DNA of 64,000 bases from Cronobacter universalis NCTC 9529 (lineage in GTDB: Bacteria; Pseudomonadota; Gammaproteobacteria; Enterobacterales; Enterobacteriaceae). This document shows, one piece after another, positions 52,544 through 64,000 of this stretch; the first letter of the stretch is position 1, and each line of letters starts with the position of its first letter. The translations under genes were made by a program, and so were the position numbers. The stretch covers positions 4,216,001-4,280,000 of the forward strand of contig NZ_CP012257.1 of the NCBI RefSeq assembly GCF_001277175.1, in the 5' to 3' direction. The notes beneath the pieces were generated by a model. The model was not told the DNA's origin. It worked only from the letters and a program-made list of their open reading frames with translations, and did no database searches.

Positions 52544-53988
52544 CAGCGGATTCGCTGAACCTCATTCTGGCTATCAGCGAAGGCGAGCTGGTAGAGGAAA
52601 TCGTCATTGCGCTGCTGGCGTCGCCGCAGCTGGCGGTCTTTTTCGAAAAGTTTCCCCGCCTGAAACACGCGCTGACCCAGGATATTCCGCGCTGGCGCAA
52701 ACAGCTCAAAACCCGGCTGAAAGAGGCGCACGTCCCGCCGGAGCTGGAAGAAGAGGTGATCGGCTATCAGAAAAGCCAGCTGCTCTCCACCAGCCAGTTT
52801 ATCGTTCAGTTGCCGCAAATCAGCGCACTGCTGCGCCGCGTCGGCTCGCCGTTTGCCGACCAGGCGCAGCGGCTTATCGCCGACAACCCTCATTTTACGC
52901 CCGCCCTGCATACGCTCTTTTTACAGCGCTGGCGGTTAAGCCTCGTCGTGCAGGCGACGTCCTTTAACCAGCAGTTGCTGGAAGAGGAGCGCGAGCAGTT
53001 GCTAAGCGAGGTTCAGGAGCGCATGACCCTGAGCGGCCAGCTTGAGCAGGTGCTGGTGGAGAACGAAGATTCCGCTGGCCGTCTGTGGGACATGAGCGAC
53101 GGTAAACTGCGGCGCGGCGATTACCAGCTTATCGTGAAATATGGCGATTTCCTGGCCGATCAGCCGGAGCTGATGCAGCTTGCCGAACAGCTTGGCCGTT
53201 CGCGTGAAGCGAAATCGGTGCCGAAGAAAGAGGCGCCGCTGGAAACCTTCCGCACGCTGGTGCGCGAGCCGGCTTCAGTGCCGGAACAGGTCGACGGCTT
53301 ACAGCGCAGCGACGATATTCTGCGCCTGCTGCCGCCGGAGCTGGCGACGCTTGGCATCACTGAGCTGGAATATGAGTTTTACCGGCGGCTGGTGGAGAAG
53401 CAGTTGCTGACCTACCGGCTTCAGGGCGACGCGTGGCGCGAGAAAGTCATGCAACGTCCGGTGACGCGTCAGGATTATGACGAACAGCCGCGCGGGCCAT
53501 TTATCGTCTGCGTGGATACGTCCGGCTCGATGGGCGGCTTTAACGAGCAATGCGCCAAGGCCTTTTGCCTCGCGCTGATGCGTATTGCGCTGGCAGATAA
53601 CCGCCGCTGTTTCATTATGCTGTTTTCCAGCGAAGTAGTGCGCTATGAGCTGTGCGGCCGCGACGGCATTGATCAGGCGATCCGCTTTCTGAGCCAGCGC
53701 TTTCGCGGCGGCACCGATCTGGCGAGCTGTTTTCGCGCGATAGCGGAAAAGCTTCAGGGCGGCGAGTGGTTCGACGCCGACGCGGTGGTGGTTTCCGATT
53801 TTATCGCCCAGCGGCTGCCGGATGAGGTGGTTAACAAGGTAAAGGAGTTACAGCGCGTTCATCAGCACCGCTTTCATGCGGTGGCGATGTCCGCGCATGG
53901 CAAACCCGGCATCATGCGTATTTTCGATCATATCTGGCGCTTTGATACCGGGATGCGCAGCCGTCTGGTGCGCCGTTTACGTCGCTGA
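52537..53988 (+). CDS. viaA: VWA-domain partner protein ViaA
   Basis: ViaA works with RavA and stimulates its ATPase. The 483-residue protein ends in a von Willebrand A domain with the metal site DTSGSMGG starting at residue 327, plus RGGTDLAS and the later Asp of VVSDF. The N-terminal half is helical. It overlaps ravA by 7 bases and converges on asnA, with only 2 bases between the stops. Confidence 0.95.
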   Translation: MLTADSLNLILAISEGELVEEIVIALLASPQLAVFFEKFPRLKHALTQDIPRWRKQLKTRLKEAHVPPELEEEVIGYQKSQLLSTSQFIVQLPQISALLRRVGSPFADQAQRLIADNPHFTPALHTLFLQRWRLSLVVQATSFNQQLLEEEREQLLSEVQERMTLSGQLEQVLVENEDSAGRLWDMSDGKLRRGDYQLIVKYGDFLADQPELMQLAEQLGRSREAKSVPKKEAPLETFRTLVREPASVPEQVDGLQRSDDILRLLPPELATLGITELEYEFYRRLVEKQLLTYRLQGDAWREKVMQRPVTRQDYDEQPRGPFIVCVDTSGSMGGFNEQCAKAFCLALMRIALADNRRCFIMLFSSEVVRYELCGRDGIDQAIRFLSQRFRGGTDLASCFRAIAEKLQGGEWFDADAVVVSDFIAQRLPDEVVNKVKELQRVHQHRFHAVAMSAHGKPGIMRIFDHIWRFDTGMRSRLVRRLRR

Positions 53989-53990
53989 CG

Positions 53991-54983
53991 TTACAGCAGC
54001 TCAGCGACGGTGGACTGTACTTGTTCCGGCCAGACGCCGCACTGCACCTGACCGATGTGCGGCAGTTGCAGCAGCAGCATCGTGAGACGCGACTGACCGA
54101 TCCCGCCGCCGATCGTCTGCGGCATTTCACCGTTAAGCAGCGCCTGGTGCCACTCCAGCGCCAGACGATCCTGATCGCCGGTAAGCGCCAGCTGCCGTTT
54201 AAGCGTGTCGGCATCCACGCGGATCCCCATTGAGGAGATCTCAAACGCGTCTTCCAGCAGCGGGTTCCAGACGAGGATATCGCCGTTGAGACCGGCAAAA
54301 CCGCTTTCGGTCGGCGTGGTCCAGTCATCATAATCCGGCGCGCGTACATCATGGCGTTTGCCGTCGGCAAGCTTACCGCCGATACCAATCAGGAAAACCG
54401 CCCCCAGCTCTTTCGCAATCGCGCGCTCGCGCCCTTTGGCGTCCAGCTCCGGGAAGCGGCGTTGCAGCGTTTCGCTGTGCACAAAGTGAATGGCGTCCGG
54501 CAGGAACGGCGTCAGCCCGAAGCGCTCCGCGGCCGCCAGTTCGGTTTCCTTAATCGCTGACCAGATGCTCTCCACCGTCTGCTTCAGCGTACCGAGATGG
54601 CGTTCGCCGTCGCCCATCACACGCTCCCAGTCCCACTGATCCACATACACCGAGTGCACCGGCGAGAGGCGGTCTTCATCAGGACGCAGCGCTTTCATAT
54701 GGGTGTAGAGCCCTTCGCCGGCGCTGAAGTCATGCTGGCCCAGCGTTTTACGCTTCCATTTCGCCAGCGAATGCACCACTTCAAACTGCGCCTGCGGCAG
54801 CGTTTTGACATTGACCTGCACCGCTTTTTCACAGCCGGAAAGGTTATCCTGCGTCCCGTCGCCGACGCGGCTCAGGATCGGCGCCTGCACTTCAAGCAGA
54901 CCGAGTTTCTCCTCAAGCTGGCGGGAAAAATGGGCTTTCACAAAGCTAATCTGACGCTGGCGTGTGATATAGGCGGTTTTCAT
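53991..54983 (-). CDS. asnA: Aspartate-ammonia ligase AsnA
   Basis: AsnA makes asparagine from aspartate, ammonia and ATP in the cytoplasm. The 330-residue protein has the class II tRNA-synthetase-like fold. Conserved blocks include [16 protein letters not shown] near residue 100 and GGGIGQSRL near residue 290, a motif 3-like ATP site. It is divergent from its regulator asnC across a 153-base gap, as in E. coli. Confidence 0.97.
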   Translation of the reverse strand: MKTAYITRQRQISFVKAHFSRQLEEKLGLLEVQAPILSRVGDGTQDNLSGCEKAVQVNVKTLPQAQFEVVHSLAKWKRKTLGQHDFSAGEGLYTHMKALRPDEDRLSPVHSVYVDQWDWERVMGDGERHLGTLKQTVESIWSAIKETELAAAERFGLTPFLPDAIHFVHSETLQRRFPELDAKGRERAIAKELGAVFLIGIGGKLADGKRHDVRAPDYDDWTTPTESGFAGLNGDILVWNPLLEDAFEISSMGIRVDADTLKRQLALTGDQDRLALEWHQALLNGEMPQTIGGGIGQSRLTMLLLQLPHIGQVQCGVWPEQVQSTVAELL

Positions 54984-55136
54984 TTTTTAGGGCTCCTGTA
55001 CCTCTGTTACTTTCGATTAATCAATAAAAAAGCCCACCATTTCAATAATCATCAATAAAAAAGGCCACATGCCTTTTAATCCGATAATATAGACGGCATG
55101 AAACTGACGATTGCTGAATAATCATAAGGAAAACGT

Positions 55137-55595
55137 ATGGAAAATTATCAGATCGATAATCTGGACCGCGGCATTCTGGAAGCGCTGATGGCGAATGCGC
55201 GTACCGCCTACGCCGAACTTGCCAAGCAGTTCGGCGTCAGCCCGGGCACTATCCATGTGCGCGTGGAGAAGATGAAGCAGGCAGGGATCATTACCGGCGC
55301 GCGCATTGATATCAGCCCGAAACAGCTTGGTTACGATGTCTGCTGCTTTATCGGCATCATTCTCAAGAGCGCGAAAGATTACCCGGCCGCGCTCGAAAAG
55401 CTGGAAAGCCTCGATGAAGTGACCGAGGCCTATTACACCACCGGCCACTACAGCATCTTTATCAAGGTGATGTGTCGATCGATAGACGCGCTGCAGCAGG
55501 TGCTTATCAACAAGATCCAAACAATTGATGAAATTCAGTCCACCGAGACGTTGATCTCCCTGCAGAACCCGATCATGCGCACCATTCGCCCATAA
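55137..55595 (+). CDS. asnC: AsnC, regulator of asnA and its own gene
   Basis: AsnC is the Lrp/AsnC-family founder; it activates asnA when asparagine is low and represses itself. The 152-residue protein has the N-terminal helix-turn-helix (YAELAKQFGVSPGTIHVRVEKM) and the RAM effector domain (EVTEAYYTTGHYSIFIKV). AAGGAAAACGT precedes the ATG. The divergent asnA promoter region upstream holds its targets. It lies upstream of mioC, whose promoter leads into oriC. Confidence 0.97.
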   Translation: MENYQIDNLDRGILEALMANARTAYAELAKQFGVSPGTIHVRVEKMKQAGIITGARIDISPKQLGYDVCCFIGIILKSAKDYPAALEKLESLDEVTEAYYTTGHYSIFIKVMCRSIDALQQVLINKIQTIDEIQSTETLISLQNPIMRTIRP

Positions 55596-55616
55596 AGGGA
55601 TTTTTTAATACCCATA

Positions 55617-55625
55617 TTATCCACA
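55617..55625. promoter_or_regulatory. DnaA box in the mioC promoter region
   Basis: A perfect TTATCCACA lies 60 bases before the mioC start. In E. coli, DnaA bound at the equivalent place represses mioC transcription, which runs towards oriC. A TACAAT hexamer at 55651-55656 is a possible -10. Confidence 0.8.
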
Positions 55626-55684
55626 GGTAGATCCCAGCCCCTGCACAGCGTACAATACGCGTGGTTTACTCAAGGCGGACATCC

Positions 55685-56125
55685 ATGACAGACATTACCC
55701 TGATCAGTGGCAGCACTCTTGGCGGCGCGGAATATGTGGCGGAACACCTGGCTGAAAAGCTGGAAGACGCCGGTTTTAGCACCGAAACGCTGCATGGCCC
55801 GCTTCTTGAGGATCTTAAGCCTGAAGGCACCTGGCTGATTGTCACCTCCACGCATGGCGCGGGCGATCTGCCGGACAACCTGCAACCTTTATATGATGCG
55901 CTTGCAGAGCAGCGTCCCGATCTGAGCCTGGTTCGCTACGGCGCTATCGGTATCGGTAGCCGTGAATACGACACGTTTTGCGGGGCGATTGAAAAACTGG
56001 ACGCGCTGTTAATCGAATGTGGGGCGAAACGGGTCGGCGAACCGCTTAAGATCAACATTCTCGATCATGATATTCCGGAAGATCCCGCAGAGGTGTGGCT
56101 CGGATCTTGGAAAAATTTACTCTGA
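55685..56125 (+). CDS. mioC: FMN-binding flavodoxin-like protein MioC
   Basis: MioC is a small flavoprotein of the flavodoxin fold that can serve as an electron carrier, for example with biotin synthase in vitro. The 146-residue protein has the FMN phosphate loop ISGSTLGGAEYVAE (residues 7-20), the STHGAGDLPDN loop near residue 55 and GIGSREYDTFCGA near residue 88. ATG 55685 matches E. coli. Its stop lies at the edge of oriC, so transcription of mioC can enter the origin. Confidence 0.95.
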   Translation: MTDITLISGSTLGGAEYVAEHLAEKLEDAGFSTETLHGPLLEDLKPEGTWLIVTSTHGAGDLPDNLQPLYDALAEQRPDLSLVRYGAIGIGSREYDTFCGAIEKLDALLIECGAKRVGEPLKINILDHDIPEDPAEVWLGSWKNLL

Positions 56126-56144
56126 TCGGCGAAAAGATCGCCAT

Positions 56145-56420
56145 TCAGCTGTGGATAAAAGTGCTTAAAAGCTTGGATCAACCCGTAGTTATCCAAGGTA
56201 TAAGTGTTGTTCGCTTTTTGAGTTGTGTATAACCCTCATTTCTGATCCCAGCTTATACGGTCTGGGATCACCGATCATTCACAGCAAGCGATCCCGGATA
56301 ACCTTTTGATCCCAAATGGGCGATCCGGGTTATCCACAAGGGATGTCGATCCTAATAAGAGATCATAATAAAACAGATCCTTTAGATAAAAGATCTTCTT
56401 TTTAATACCAACGATCCCGG
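56145..56420. other. oriC: Chromosomal replication origin oriC
   Basis: The region between mioC and mnmG has the whole E. coli oriC plan in reverse orientation. DnaA boxes: R4 TGTGGATAA (56150-56158), R3 TTATCCAAG (56189-56197), R2 TGTGTATAA (56224-56232) and R1 TTATCCACA (56330-56338). The three unwinding 13-mers, read on the minus strand, are GATCTCTTATTAG (56352-56364), GATCTGTTTTATT (56367-56379) and GATCTTTTATCTA (56383-56395). About 14 GATC sites lie in 56126-56425, the substrate of Dam methylation and SeqA. IHF and Fis sites are expected between the boxes but were not assigned. Confidence 0.96.
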
Positions 56421-56505
56421 CGCTTTCTCACCAGGCTAAAGTTGAGTAGAATCCACGCCCCGGGCTAGCTAACCCTCTTTCGCACAACCGCGAGGTCATA
56501 CCAAC

Positions 56506-58395
56506 ATGTTTTATCCGGATCCTTTTGACGTCATTATCATTGGCGGGGGTCATGCAGGTACCGAGGCCGCAATGGCCGCTGCACGCATGGGTCAACAGAC
56601 CCTGCTTTTGACACACAATATCGACACGCTTGGACAGATGTCCTGCAACCCGGCGATCGGCGGTATTGGTAAAGGACATCTGGTTAAGGAAGTGGATGCC
56701 CTCGGCGGGCTTATGGCGAAAGCGATCGACCAGGCGGGTATCCAGTTTAGGATACTAAACGCCAGCAAAGGCCCGGCGGTGCGCGCTACCCGCGCTCAGG
56801 CGGATCGCGTGCTGTACAAGCAGGCTGTGCGTACCGCGCTGGAGAATCAGCCGAACCTGATGATCTTCCAGCAGGCCGTTGACGATCTGATCGTGGAAAA
56901 CGATCGTGTGGTGGGCGCCGTCACACAGATGGGGCTGAAATTCCGCGCAAAAGCGGTCGTCCTCACGGTTGGTACGTTCCTCGACGGCAAAATTCATATC
57001 GGGCTTGATAACTACAGCGGCGGCCGTGCGGGCGATCCGCCTTCCGTACCGCTGGCGCGTCGCCTGCGTGAACTGCCGCTGCGCGTCAGCCGCCTGAAAA
57101 CCGGAACGCCGCCGCGTATCGACGCGCGTACCATCGATTTCAGCGTGCTCGATCAGCAGCATGGCGATAACCCGATGCCGGTCTTCTCGTTCATGGGATC
57201 CGCGGATCAACATCCGCGTCAGGTGCCGTGCTATGTCACGCACACCAACGAAAAAACCCACGACGTGATCCGCAATAACCTCGATCGCAGCCCTATGTAC
57301 GCCGGCGTGATTGAGGGGATCGGCCCGCGCTACTGCCCTTCTATCGAAGACAAAGTGATGCGCTTCGCCGATCGCAACGCGCACCAGATTTTCCTGGAGC
57401 CCGAAGGGCTGACCAGCAATGAAATTTACCCGAACGGCATCTCCACCAGCCTGCCGTTCGACGTGCAGATGCAAATCGTCCGTTCCATGAAAGGGATGGA
57501 GAATGCGAAGATTGTTCGCCCGGGCTACGCGATTGAGTACGATTTCTTCGATCCGCGCGACCTGAAGCCGACGCTCGAAAGCAAATACATCCAGGGGCTG
57601 TTCTTCGCAGGCCAGATCAACGGCACCACCGGTTATGAAGAAGCCGCCGCCCAGGGCCTGCTGGCTGGCCTTAATGCGGGCCGTTATTCGGCGGAGAAAG
57701 AGGGCTGGGCGCCAGGTCGCTCACAGGCGTATCTTGGCGTGCTGGTTGATGACCTCTGCACGCTCGGCACTAAAGAGCCGTACCGCATGTTTACCTCGCG
57801 CGCGGAATATCGTCTGATGCTGCGTGAAGACAACGCCGATTTACGCCTGACGGAAGCCGGTCGTGAAATGGGTCTGGTCGACGATGCGCGCTGGGCGCGT
57901 TTCAACGAGAAGCTGGAAAATATCGAGCGTGAGCGCCAGCGTCTGAGAAGCACCTGGGTGACGCCGTCTACCGCCTCGGTGGAAGAGATCAACGCGACGC
58001 TTACCGCGCCGCTCTCCCGTGAAGCCAGCGGCGAAGATCTGCTGCGCCGCCCGGAAATGACCTATGCTCAGTTGACCACGCTGTCGGCTTTCGCCCCGGC
58101 GCTGGACGACGCGCAGGCGGCTGAGCAGGTTGAAATCCAGGTGAAATACGAAGGCTATATCGCCCGCCAGCAGGATGAGATCGAAAAACAGCAGCGCAAC
58201 GAAAGCACGCTACTGCCGGCGACGCTGGATTATCGGCAGGTGAATGGCCTCTCCAATGAGGTGATCGCCAAGCTTAACGATCATAAACCGGCATCGATTG
58301 GCCAGGCGTCCCGTATCTCCGGGATCACGCCCGCCGCCATTTCGATTCTGCTGGTCTGGCTGAAAAAACAGGGGTTACTGCGCCGCAGTGCCTGA
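56506..58395 (+). CDS. mnmG: tRNA uridine-5-carboxymethylaminomethyl(34) synthesis enzyme MnmG
   Basis: MnmG (GidA) works with the GTPase MnmE to make the cmnm5/mnm5 group on U34 of several tRNAs. The 629-residue protein has the FAD site [15 protein letters not shown] at about residues 8-22. It also has the conserved [26 protein letters not shown] and [10 protein letters not shown] blocks, and the C-terminal helical domain that contacts MnmE. It starts next to oriC, and its transcription is known to affect origin firing in E. coli. A terminator separates it from rsmG. Confidence 0.98.
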   Translation: MFYPDPFDVIIIGGGHAGTEAAMAAARMGQQTLLLTHNIDTLGQMSCNPAIGGIGKGHLVKEVDALGGLMAKAIDQAGIQFRILNASKGPAVRATRAQADRVLYKQAVRTALENQPNLMIFQQAVDDLIVENDRVVGAVTQMGLKFRAKAVVLTVGTFLDGKIHIGLDNYSGGRAGDPPSVPLARRLRELPLRVSRLKTGTPPRIDARTIDFSVLDQQHGDNPMPVFSFMGSADQHPRQVPCYVTHTNEKTHDVIRNNLDRSPMYAGVIEGIGPRYCPSIEDKVMRFADRNAHQIFLEPEGLTSNEIYPNGISTSLPFDVQMQIVRSMKGMENAKIVRPGYAIEYDFFDPRDLKPTLESKYIQGLFFAGQINGTTGYEEAAAQGLLAGLNAGRYSAEKEGWAPGRSQAYLGVLVDDLCTLGTKEPYRMFTSRAEYRLMLREDNADLRLTEAGREMGLVDDARWARFNEKLENIERERQRLRSTWVTPSTASVEEINATLTAPLSREASGEDLLRRPEMTYAQLTTLSAFAPALDDAQAAEQVEIQVKYEGYIARQQDEIEKQQRNESTLLPATLDYRQVNGLSNEVIAKLNDHKPASIGQASRISGITPAAISILLVWLKKQGLLRRSA

Positions 58396-58410
58396 GTCAG
58401 GTCTCTCTTC

Positions 58411-58436
58411 GGGCCAGCCTTTGTCTGGCCCTTTTT
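58411..58436 (+). terminator. Terminator between mnmG and rsmG
   Basis: GGGCCAG and CTGGCCC pair around CCTTTGT and are followed by TTTTT, 15 bases after the mnmG stop. Since it lies just before the rsmG ribosome site, some read-through must feed rsmG. Confidence 0.85.
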
Positions 58437-58452
58437 ATATGGAAACACCGTC

Positions 58453-59076
58453 GTGCTGAATACACTGACCCGCCTGCTTGATGACGCAGGGATTACGCTG
58501 CCCGAACACCAGAAAGCGCAGCTGGTGGCCTATGTCGATATGCTGAACAAGTGGAACAAGGCCTATAACCTGACCTCCGTACGCGACCCGAACGAGATGC
58601 TGGTGCGCCACATTATGGACAGCATCGTGGTGGAGCCGCACTTACAGGGCTCGCGTTTTATCGATGTCGGCACGGGCCCCGGCCTGCCGGGTATTCCGCT
58701 GGCGATAGTGCGCCCGGACAGCCATTTCACGCTGCTGGACAGCCTTGGCAAGCGCGTGCGCTTTTTGCGTCAGGTGCAGCACGAACTGAAGCTCGACAAT
58801 ATCGCGCCGGTACAAAGCCGCGTCGAAGCCTTTCCTGCCGAGCCGCCGTTTGATGGCGTCATCAGCCGCGCGTTCGCGTCGCTCTCCGACATGGTGAACT
58901 GGTGTCATCATCTGCCGGGGGAGCAGGGGCATTTTTATGCCCTGAAAGGCCAGCGTCCTGATGATGAGATAAGCGCGCTGCCGTCAGGCTTTGCTGTTGA
59001 TGACATCATCAAATTGTCGGTTCCGCGTCTCGACGGCGAACGCCATCTGGTTATCCTTAAAGCAAACAGAACTTAA
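58453..59076 (+). CDS. rsmG: 16S rRNA (guanine-527-N7) methyltransferase RsmG
   Basis: RsmG (GidB) methylates G527 of 16S RNA; its loss gives low-level streptomycin resistance. The 207-residue protein has the SAM-binding loop [16 protein letters not shown] near residue 75 and the [12 protein letters not shown] block. The start is GTG 58453 ([13 protein letters not shown]), consistent with the E. coli N-terminus. It follows mnmG after a terminator and ends about 600 bases before atpI. Confidence 0.96.
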   Translation: MLNTLTRLLDDAGITLPEHQKAQLVAYVDMLNKWNKAYNLTSVRDPNEMLVRHIMDSIVVEPHLQGSRFIDVGTGPGLPGIPLAIVRPDSHFTLLDSLGKRVRFLRQVQHELKLDNIAPVQSRVEAFPAEPPFDGVISRAFASLSDMVNWCHHLPGEQGHFYALKGQRPDDEISALPSGFAVDDIIKLSVPRLDGERHLVILKANRT

Positions 59077-59685
59077 TATTTATCAAAAAAAGTAGAAATA
59101 AGGCGCTGCGCTTGCGGCTGGCAAAAAAGAAAACCGGCCTGCAATAACAACCTCTTATTTCACTTTTTATTAACTTCATTGCAGCTTAAGTATAACGAAG
59201 CACCATTTGCGCTAAAAATTTAATAGTCACCTATGAAAATATAAGGGTGCTATGTTCAGGCGGCACAATGATAACGGGGCGTAAATTGTTTCCCGTAGAT
59301 GTCAATGAAAGGTTTTAATCGTGTTTCGGGGTGTTTTAAAAAATTTAGGGTTTAAAGAGATTTAAATTCAAAAGGTTATAAAAGGCGCATTCCTAAAGGA
59401 TGTGACAAACCTTGAGCGGTAATTGTTTAGAATGTGATCTCGTGCACGCTTTATTCGCAAGGTTTACGCGCAATTTGCACTTTTCACATTTGTTTTGCGG
59501 ATTGCGAGAAAGTTGAAAAAAACGCGTCCTGAAAATTATTTAAACATTTATTCACCTTTTGGCTACTTATAGTTTGAAATCACGTGCTCGCCCCGTATAA
59601 TTTGAGCGCTTTTTGAGGCTTGACTCAGAGCGTCAAAGAACGTTTTATACGACACGCGACATACCTCGAAGGGAGCAGTGGCAAA
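59077..59685 (+). promoter_or_regulatory. Long AT-rich leader and promoter region of the atp operon
   Basis: These 609 bases hold no gene I can support. The clearest promoter is TTGAAA (59574-59579), a 16-base spacer and TATAAT (59596-59601), about 85 bases before atpI; it corresponds to the main atp promoter of E. coli. An imperfect inverted repeat (GCGCAATTTGC...GCGGATTGCG, about 59469-59507) and a TGTGA half-site in AATGTGATCTCGTGCACG (about 59430-59447) lie upstream. Their function is unknown. Confidence 0.7.
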
Positions 59686-60893
<1,208 letters not shown>

Positions 60894-60925
60894 TTTTTTA
60901 CTCAACACTACTGCGTTTTAACTGA

Positions 60926-61197
<272 letters not shown>

Positions 61198-61247
61198 TGA
61201 ATTTCCAGACAATATCAGAACATTAACCAGATAAGAGGCATTGTGCT

Positions 61248-61718
61248 GTGAATCTTAACGCAACAATCCTCGGCCAGGCCATCGCGTTTGTCCTGTTCGT
61301 TCTGTTCTGTATGAAGTACGTATGGCCGCCAATTATGGCTGCCATCGAAAAACGTCAGAAAGAAATTGCTGACGGTCTGTCTTCTGCAGAACGCGCTAAA
61401 AAGGATCTGGAGCTTGCACAGTCCAACGCGACCGACCAGCTGAAAAAAGCGAAAGCGGAAGCCCAGGTGATTATTGAGCAGGCGAACAAACGCCGCGCTC
61501 AGATCCTGGACGAAGCGAAAGCTGAAGCAGAGCAGGAACGTAACAAAATCGTGGCGCAGGCCCAGGCCGAAATCGAAGCCGAGCGTAAACGTGCCCGTGA
61601 AGAGCTGCGCAAGCAGGTTGCTATCCTGGCTGTTGCTGGCGCCGAGAAGATCATTGAACGTTCCGTGGATGAAGCTGCTAACAGCGACATCGTGAATAAA
61701 CTGGTCGCTGAACTGTAA
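61248..61718 (+). CDS. atpF: ATP synthase subunit b (F0)
   Basis: Subunit b is the peripheral stalk dimer linking F0 to F1. The 156-residue protein has one N-terminal membrane helix ([20 protein letters not shown]) and then a long, charged, right-handed coiled-coil stretch to its end. The start is GTG 61248, preceded by AAGAGGCA. Length equals E. coli. Confidence 0.98.
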   Translation: MNLNATILGQAIAFVLFVLFCMKYVWPPIMAAIEKRQKEIADGLSSAERAKKDLELAQSNATDQLKKAKAEAQVIIEQANKRRAQILDEAKAEAEQERNKIVAQAQAEIEAERKRAREELRKQVAILAVAGAEKIIERSVDEAANSDIVNKLVAEL

Positions 61719-61732
61719 GGAGGGAGGGGCTG

Positions 61733-62266
61733 ATGTCTGAATTTGTAACGGTAGCTCGCCCCTACGCCAAAGCAGCTTTTGACTTTGCCGTCGAACACCA
61801 AAGCCTCGACCGCTGGCAGGATATGCTGGCGTTTGCCGCTGAAGTGGCCAAAAACGAACAGATGGCTGAGCTCCTCTCTGGCGCCCTGGCGCCAGAAACG
61901 CTCGCTAAGTCGTTTATCGCAATCTGTGGTGACCAGCTAGACGCCAACGGCCAGAACCTGATTAAGGTGATGGCAGAAAACGGCCGTCTGAAGGTTCTTC
62001 CTGATGTTCTTGAGCAGTTCATTCAGTTACGCGCAGCCCTTGAGGCTACCGTTGAAGTCGAAGTGACTTCCGCCAGCGCGCTGAGCGATGAACAGCTTGC
62101 GAAAATCAGCGCCGCGATGGAAAAACGTCTGTCACGCAAAGTGAAGCTGAATTGCAAAATTGATAAGTCTGTAATGGCGGGCGTCATCATCCGTTCGGGT
62201 GATACGGTCATTGACGGCAGCGTGCGCGGCCGTCTTGAGCGCCTCGCAGACGTCTTGCAGTCTTAA
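61733..62266 (+). CDS. atpH: ATP synthase subunit delta (F1)
   Basis: Subunit delta sits on top of F1 and ties the alpha3-beta3 head to subunit b. The 177-residue protein has the helical N-terminal domain ([16 protein letters not shown]) and the conserved C-terminal block [38 protein letters not shown] gives a very strong ribosome site. Confidence 0.98.
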   Translation: MSEFVTVARPYAKAAFDFAVEHQSLDRWQDMLAFAAEVAKNEQMAELLSGALAPETLAKSFIAICGDQLDANGQNLIKVMAENGRLKVLPDVLEQFIQLRAALEATVEVEVTSASALSDEQLAKISAAMEKRLSRKVKLNCKIDKSVMAGVIIRSGDTVIDGSVRGRLERLADVLQS

Positions 62267-62278
62267 GGGGACTGGAGC

Positions 62279-63820
62279 ATGCAACTGAATTCCACCGAAA
62301 TCAGCGAACTGATCAAGCAGCGCATTGCTCAGTTCAATGTTGTGAGCGAAGCTCATAACGAAGGTACTATTGTTTCTGTAAGCGACGGTGTTATCCGCAT
62401 TCACGGCCTGGCCGATTGTATGCAGGGTGAGATGATTTCCCTGCCGGGTAACCGTTACGCTATCGCACTGAACCTGGAGCGCGACTCCGTAGGTGCAGTG
62501 GTTATGGGTCCGTACTCTGACCTCGCCGAAGGCATGAAGGTGAAGTGTACTGGCCGTATTCTTGAAGTGCCGGTTGGCCGTGGCCTGCTTGGCCGTGTGG
62601 TTAACACCCTCGGCGCGCCGATCGATGGTAAAGGTCCGGTTGAACACGATGGCTTCTCGCCAATCGAAGTTATCGCGCCGGGCGTTATCGATCGCCAGTC
62701 CGTAGACCAGCCTGTACAGACCGGTTATAAGTCCGTTGACGCCATGATCCCAATCGGTCGTGGTCAGCGTGAACTGATCATCGGCGACCGTCAGACCGGT
62801 AAAACCGCGATGGCTATCGACGCCATCATCAACCAGCGCGATTCCGGCATCAAATGCGTGTACGTGGCTATCGGCCAGAAAGCGTCCACCATTTCTAACG
62901 TGGTTCGTAAACTGGAAGAGCACGGCGCGCTGTCCAACACCATCGTTGTGGTCGCGACGGCTTCTGAATCCGCTGCGCTGCAATACCTGGCGCCGTATGC
63001 CGGTTGCGCGATGGGCGAATACTTCCGCGACCGCGGCGAAGACGCGCTGATCGTTTACGATGACCTGTCTAAACAGGCTGTTGCTTACCGTCAGGTTTCC
63101 CTGCTGCTCCGTCGTCCGCCAGGACGTGAAGCATTCCCGGGCGACGTGTTCTACCTCCACTCCCGTCTGCTGGAGCGCGCATCCCGCGTTAACGCGGAAT
63201 ACGTTGAGAACTTCACCAAGGGTGAAGTGAAAGGTAAAACCGGCTCCCTGACCGCGCTGCCGATCATCGAAACCCAGGCGGGTGACGTTTCCGCGTTCGT
63301 TCCGACCAACGTAATTTCCATTACCGATGGTCAGATCTTCCTGGAAACCAACCTGTTTAACTCCGGTATTCGTCCGGCGGTTAACCCGGGTATCTCCGTA
63401 TCGCGTGTGGGTGGTGCTGCTCAGACCAAGATCATCAAGAAACTGTCCGGTGGTATTCGTACCGCGCTGGCGCAGTATCGTGAACTGGCGGCGTTCTCTC
63501 AGTTCGCCTCCGATCTGGACGAAGCAACCCGTAAGCAGCTGAGCCACGGCCAGAAAGTCACTGAACTGCTCAAGCAGAAACAGTACGCGCCGATGTCTGT
63601 TGCACAGCAGGGCCTGGTCCTGTTCGCGGCGGAACGCGGTTACCTCGAAGACGTGGAACTGGCGAAAATCGGTAGCTTCGAAGCCGCTCTGCTGGCTTAC
63701 GCTGACCGTGATCACGCTCCGCTGATGCAAGAGATTAACCAGAACGGTGGCTATAACGATGAGATCGAAGGCAAGCTGAAAAGCCTCCTCGACTCCTTCA
63801 AAGCAACCCAGTCCTGGTAA
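62279..63820 (+). CDS. atpA: ATP synthase subunit alpha (F1)
   Basis: Subunit alpha carries the non-catalytic nucleotide sites of F1 and contributes the catalytic arginine. The 513-residue protein has Walker A GDRQTGKT near residue 169, the P-loop partner [11 protein letters not shown] near residue 260, and the family signature [14 protein letters not shown] near residue 366 with the arginine finger. It follows atpH by 12 bases. A very long open frame on its opposite strand is a codon-bias shadow. Confidence 0.99.
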   Translation: MQLNSTEISELIKQRIAQFNVVSEAHNEGTIVSVSDGVIRIHGLADCMQGEMISLPGNRYAIALNLERDSVGAVVMGPYSDLAEGMKVKCTGRILEVPVGRGLLGRVVNTLGAPIDGKGPVEHDGFSPIEVIAPGVIDRQSVDQPVQTGYKSVDAMIPIGRGQRELIIGDRQTGKTAMAIDAIINQRDSGIKCVYVAIGQKASTISNVVRKLEEHGALSNTIVVVATASESAALQYLAPYAGCAMGEYFRDRGEDALIVYDDLSKQAVAYRQVSLLLRRPPGREAFPGDVFYLHSRLLERASRVNAEYVENFTKGEVKGKTGSLTALPIIETQAGDVSAFVPTNVISITDGQIFLETNLFNSGIRPAVNPGISVSRVGGAAQTKIIKKLSGGIRTALAQYRELAAFSQFASDLDEATRKQLSHGQKVTELLKQKQYAPMSVAQQGLVLFAAERGYLEDVELAKIGSFEAALLAYADRDHAPLMQEINQNGGYNDEIEGKLKSLLDSFKATQSW

Positions 63821-63870
63821 CGTCTGGCGGCTTGCTGTAAGGCAAGCCGCAAGGCATTGAGGAGAAGCTC

Positions 63871-64000
63871 ATGGCCGGCGCAAAAGAGATACGTAGTAAG
63901 ATCGCAAGCGTCCAGAACACGCAAAAGATCACTAAAGCGATGGAGATGGTCGCCGCTTCCAAAATGCGTAAATCGCAGGATCGCATGGCGGCCAGCCGTC
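63871..64000 (+). CDS. atpG: ATP synthase subunit gamma, 5' end only
   Basis: The frame starts at ATG 63871 behind GAGGAG and runs off the window end after 43 codons. The visible N-terminus, [20 protein letters not shown] followed by [19 protein letters not shown], is the conserved start of the gamma subunit, the central rotating shaft of F1. atpD and atpC should follow outside the window. Confidence 0.97.

Noticed and set aside
62132..63730. 532-codon open frame opposite atpA
   Set aside because: Antisense shadow of atpA; composition typical of reversed codon-biased genes. atpA is beyond doubt.

Overview
The window is chromosomal DNA from a member of the Enterobacteriaceae. Nearly every protein is a full-length, close match to an Escherichia coli K-12 protein as I remember it. 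The high G+C codon use and the gene order point away from Escherichia/Salmonella and towards a Cronobacter/Enterobacter-like genome. The genus is an inference and was not tested by any search. No prophage, insertion sequence, integron or CRISPR array was seen.

Layout. (1) 1-3976: the 3' end of a fimbrial subunit gene, the xanthine permease xanP, the AsmA-like yicH, and a long palindromic repeat. (2) 3977-6859, minus strand: fabY-dtd-yihY-yihX, a tightly overlapping housekeeping block. (3) 6969-17697: a complete sulfoglycolysis (sulfo-EMP) cluster for sulfoquinovose. It has regulator csqR and kinase yihV on the minus strand, and reductase yihU, aldolase yihT, isomerase yihS, sulfoquinovosidase yihQ, two GPH-family transporters (yihP, yihO) and porin ompL on the plus strand. 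OmpL, YihO/YihP, YihQ, YihS, YihV, YihT and YihU act in that order: uptake, glycoside hydrolysis, isomerisation, phosphorylation, cleavage to DHAP plus sulfolactaldehyde, and reduction to DHPS. The E. coli mutarotase gene yihR is not present. (4) 17782-24293: typA, then the nitrogen-control operon glnA-glnL-glnG with its sigma-54 promoter and NtrC sites, then the small gene yshB. (5) 24321-35228: hemN, an unannotated-looking 57-codon ORF, yihI, sRNA csrC, engB/yihA, sRNA Spot 42, polA, yihG, dsbA, srkA, yihD and mobAB.

(6) 35321-40710, minus strand: a complete rRNA operon (16S, tRNA-Glu(UUC), 23S, 5S) with P1/P2 promoters, boxA sites and a terminator. (7) 40840-50823: regulator yieP, exporter hsrA, the ribose operon rbsDACBK with rbsR, and the potassium transporter kup. 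(8) 51044-56125: ravA-viaA, asnA, asnC and mioC. (9) 56145-56420: the chromosomal replication origin oriC, with DnaA boxes, three AT-rich 13-mers and dense GATC sites. (10) 56506-64000: mnmG, rsmG and the ATP synthase operon atpIBEFHA, with atpG cut by the window end.

The order is E. coli-like in blocks, but the blocks are joined differently at two places. xanP-yicH abuts fabY. The rRNA operon has the flank and tRNA of E. coli rrnC on its 5' side (yieP, tRNA-Glu) and the flank of E. coli rrnA on its 3' side (mobB). I found no wholly new multi-gene system. The points most worth checking are the rrn junction, the nested palindrome between yihV and yihU, the matched hairpins before the two sulfoquinovose transporters, the loss of yihR and yihF, the small membrane ORF before hemN, and the paired RbsR operators.
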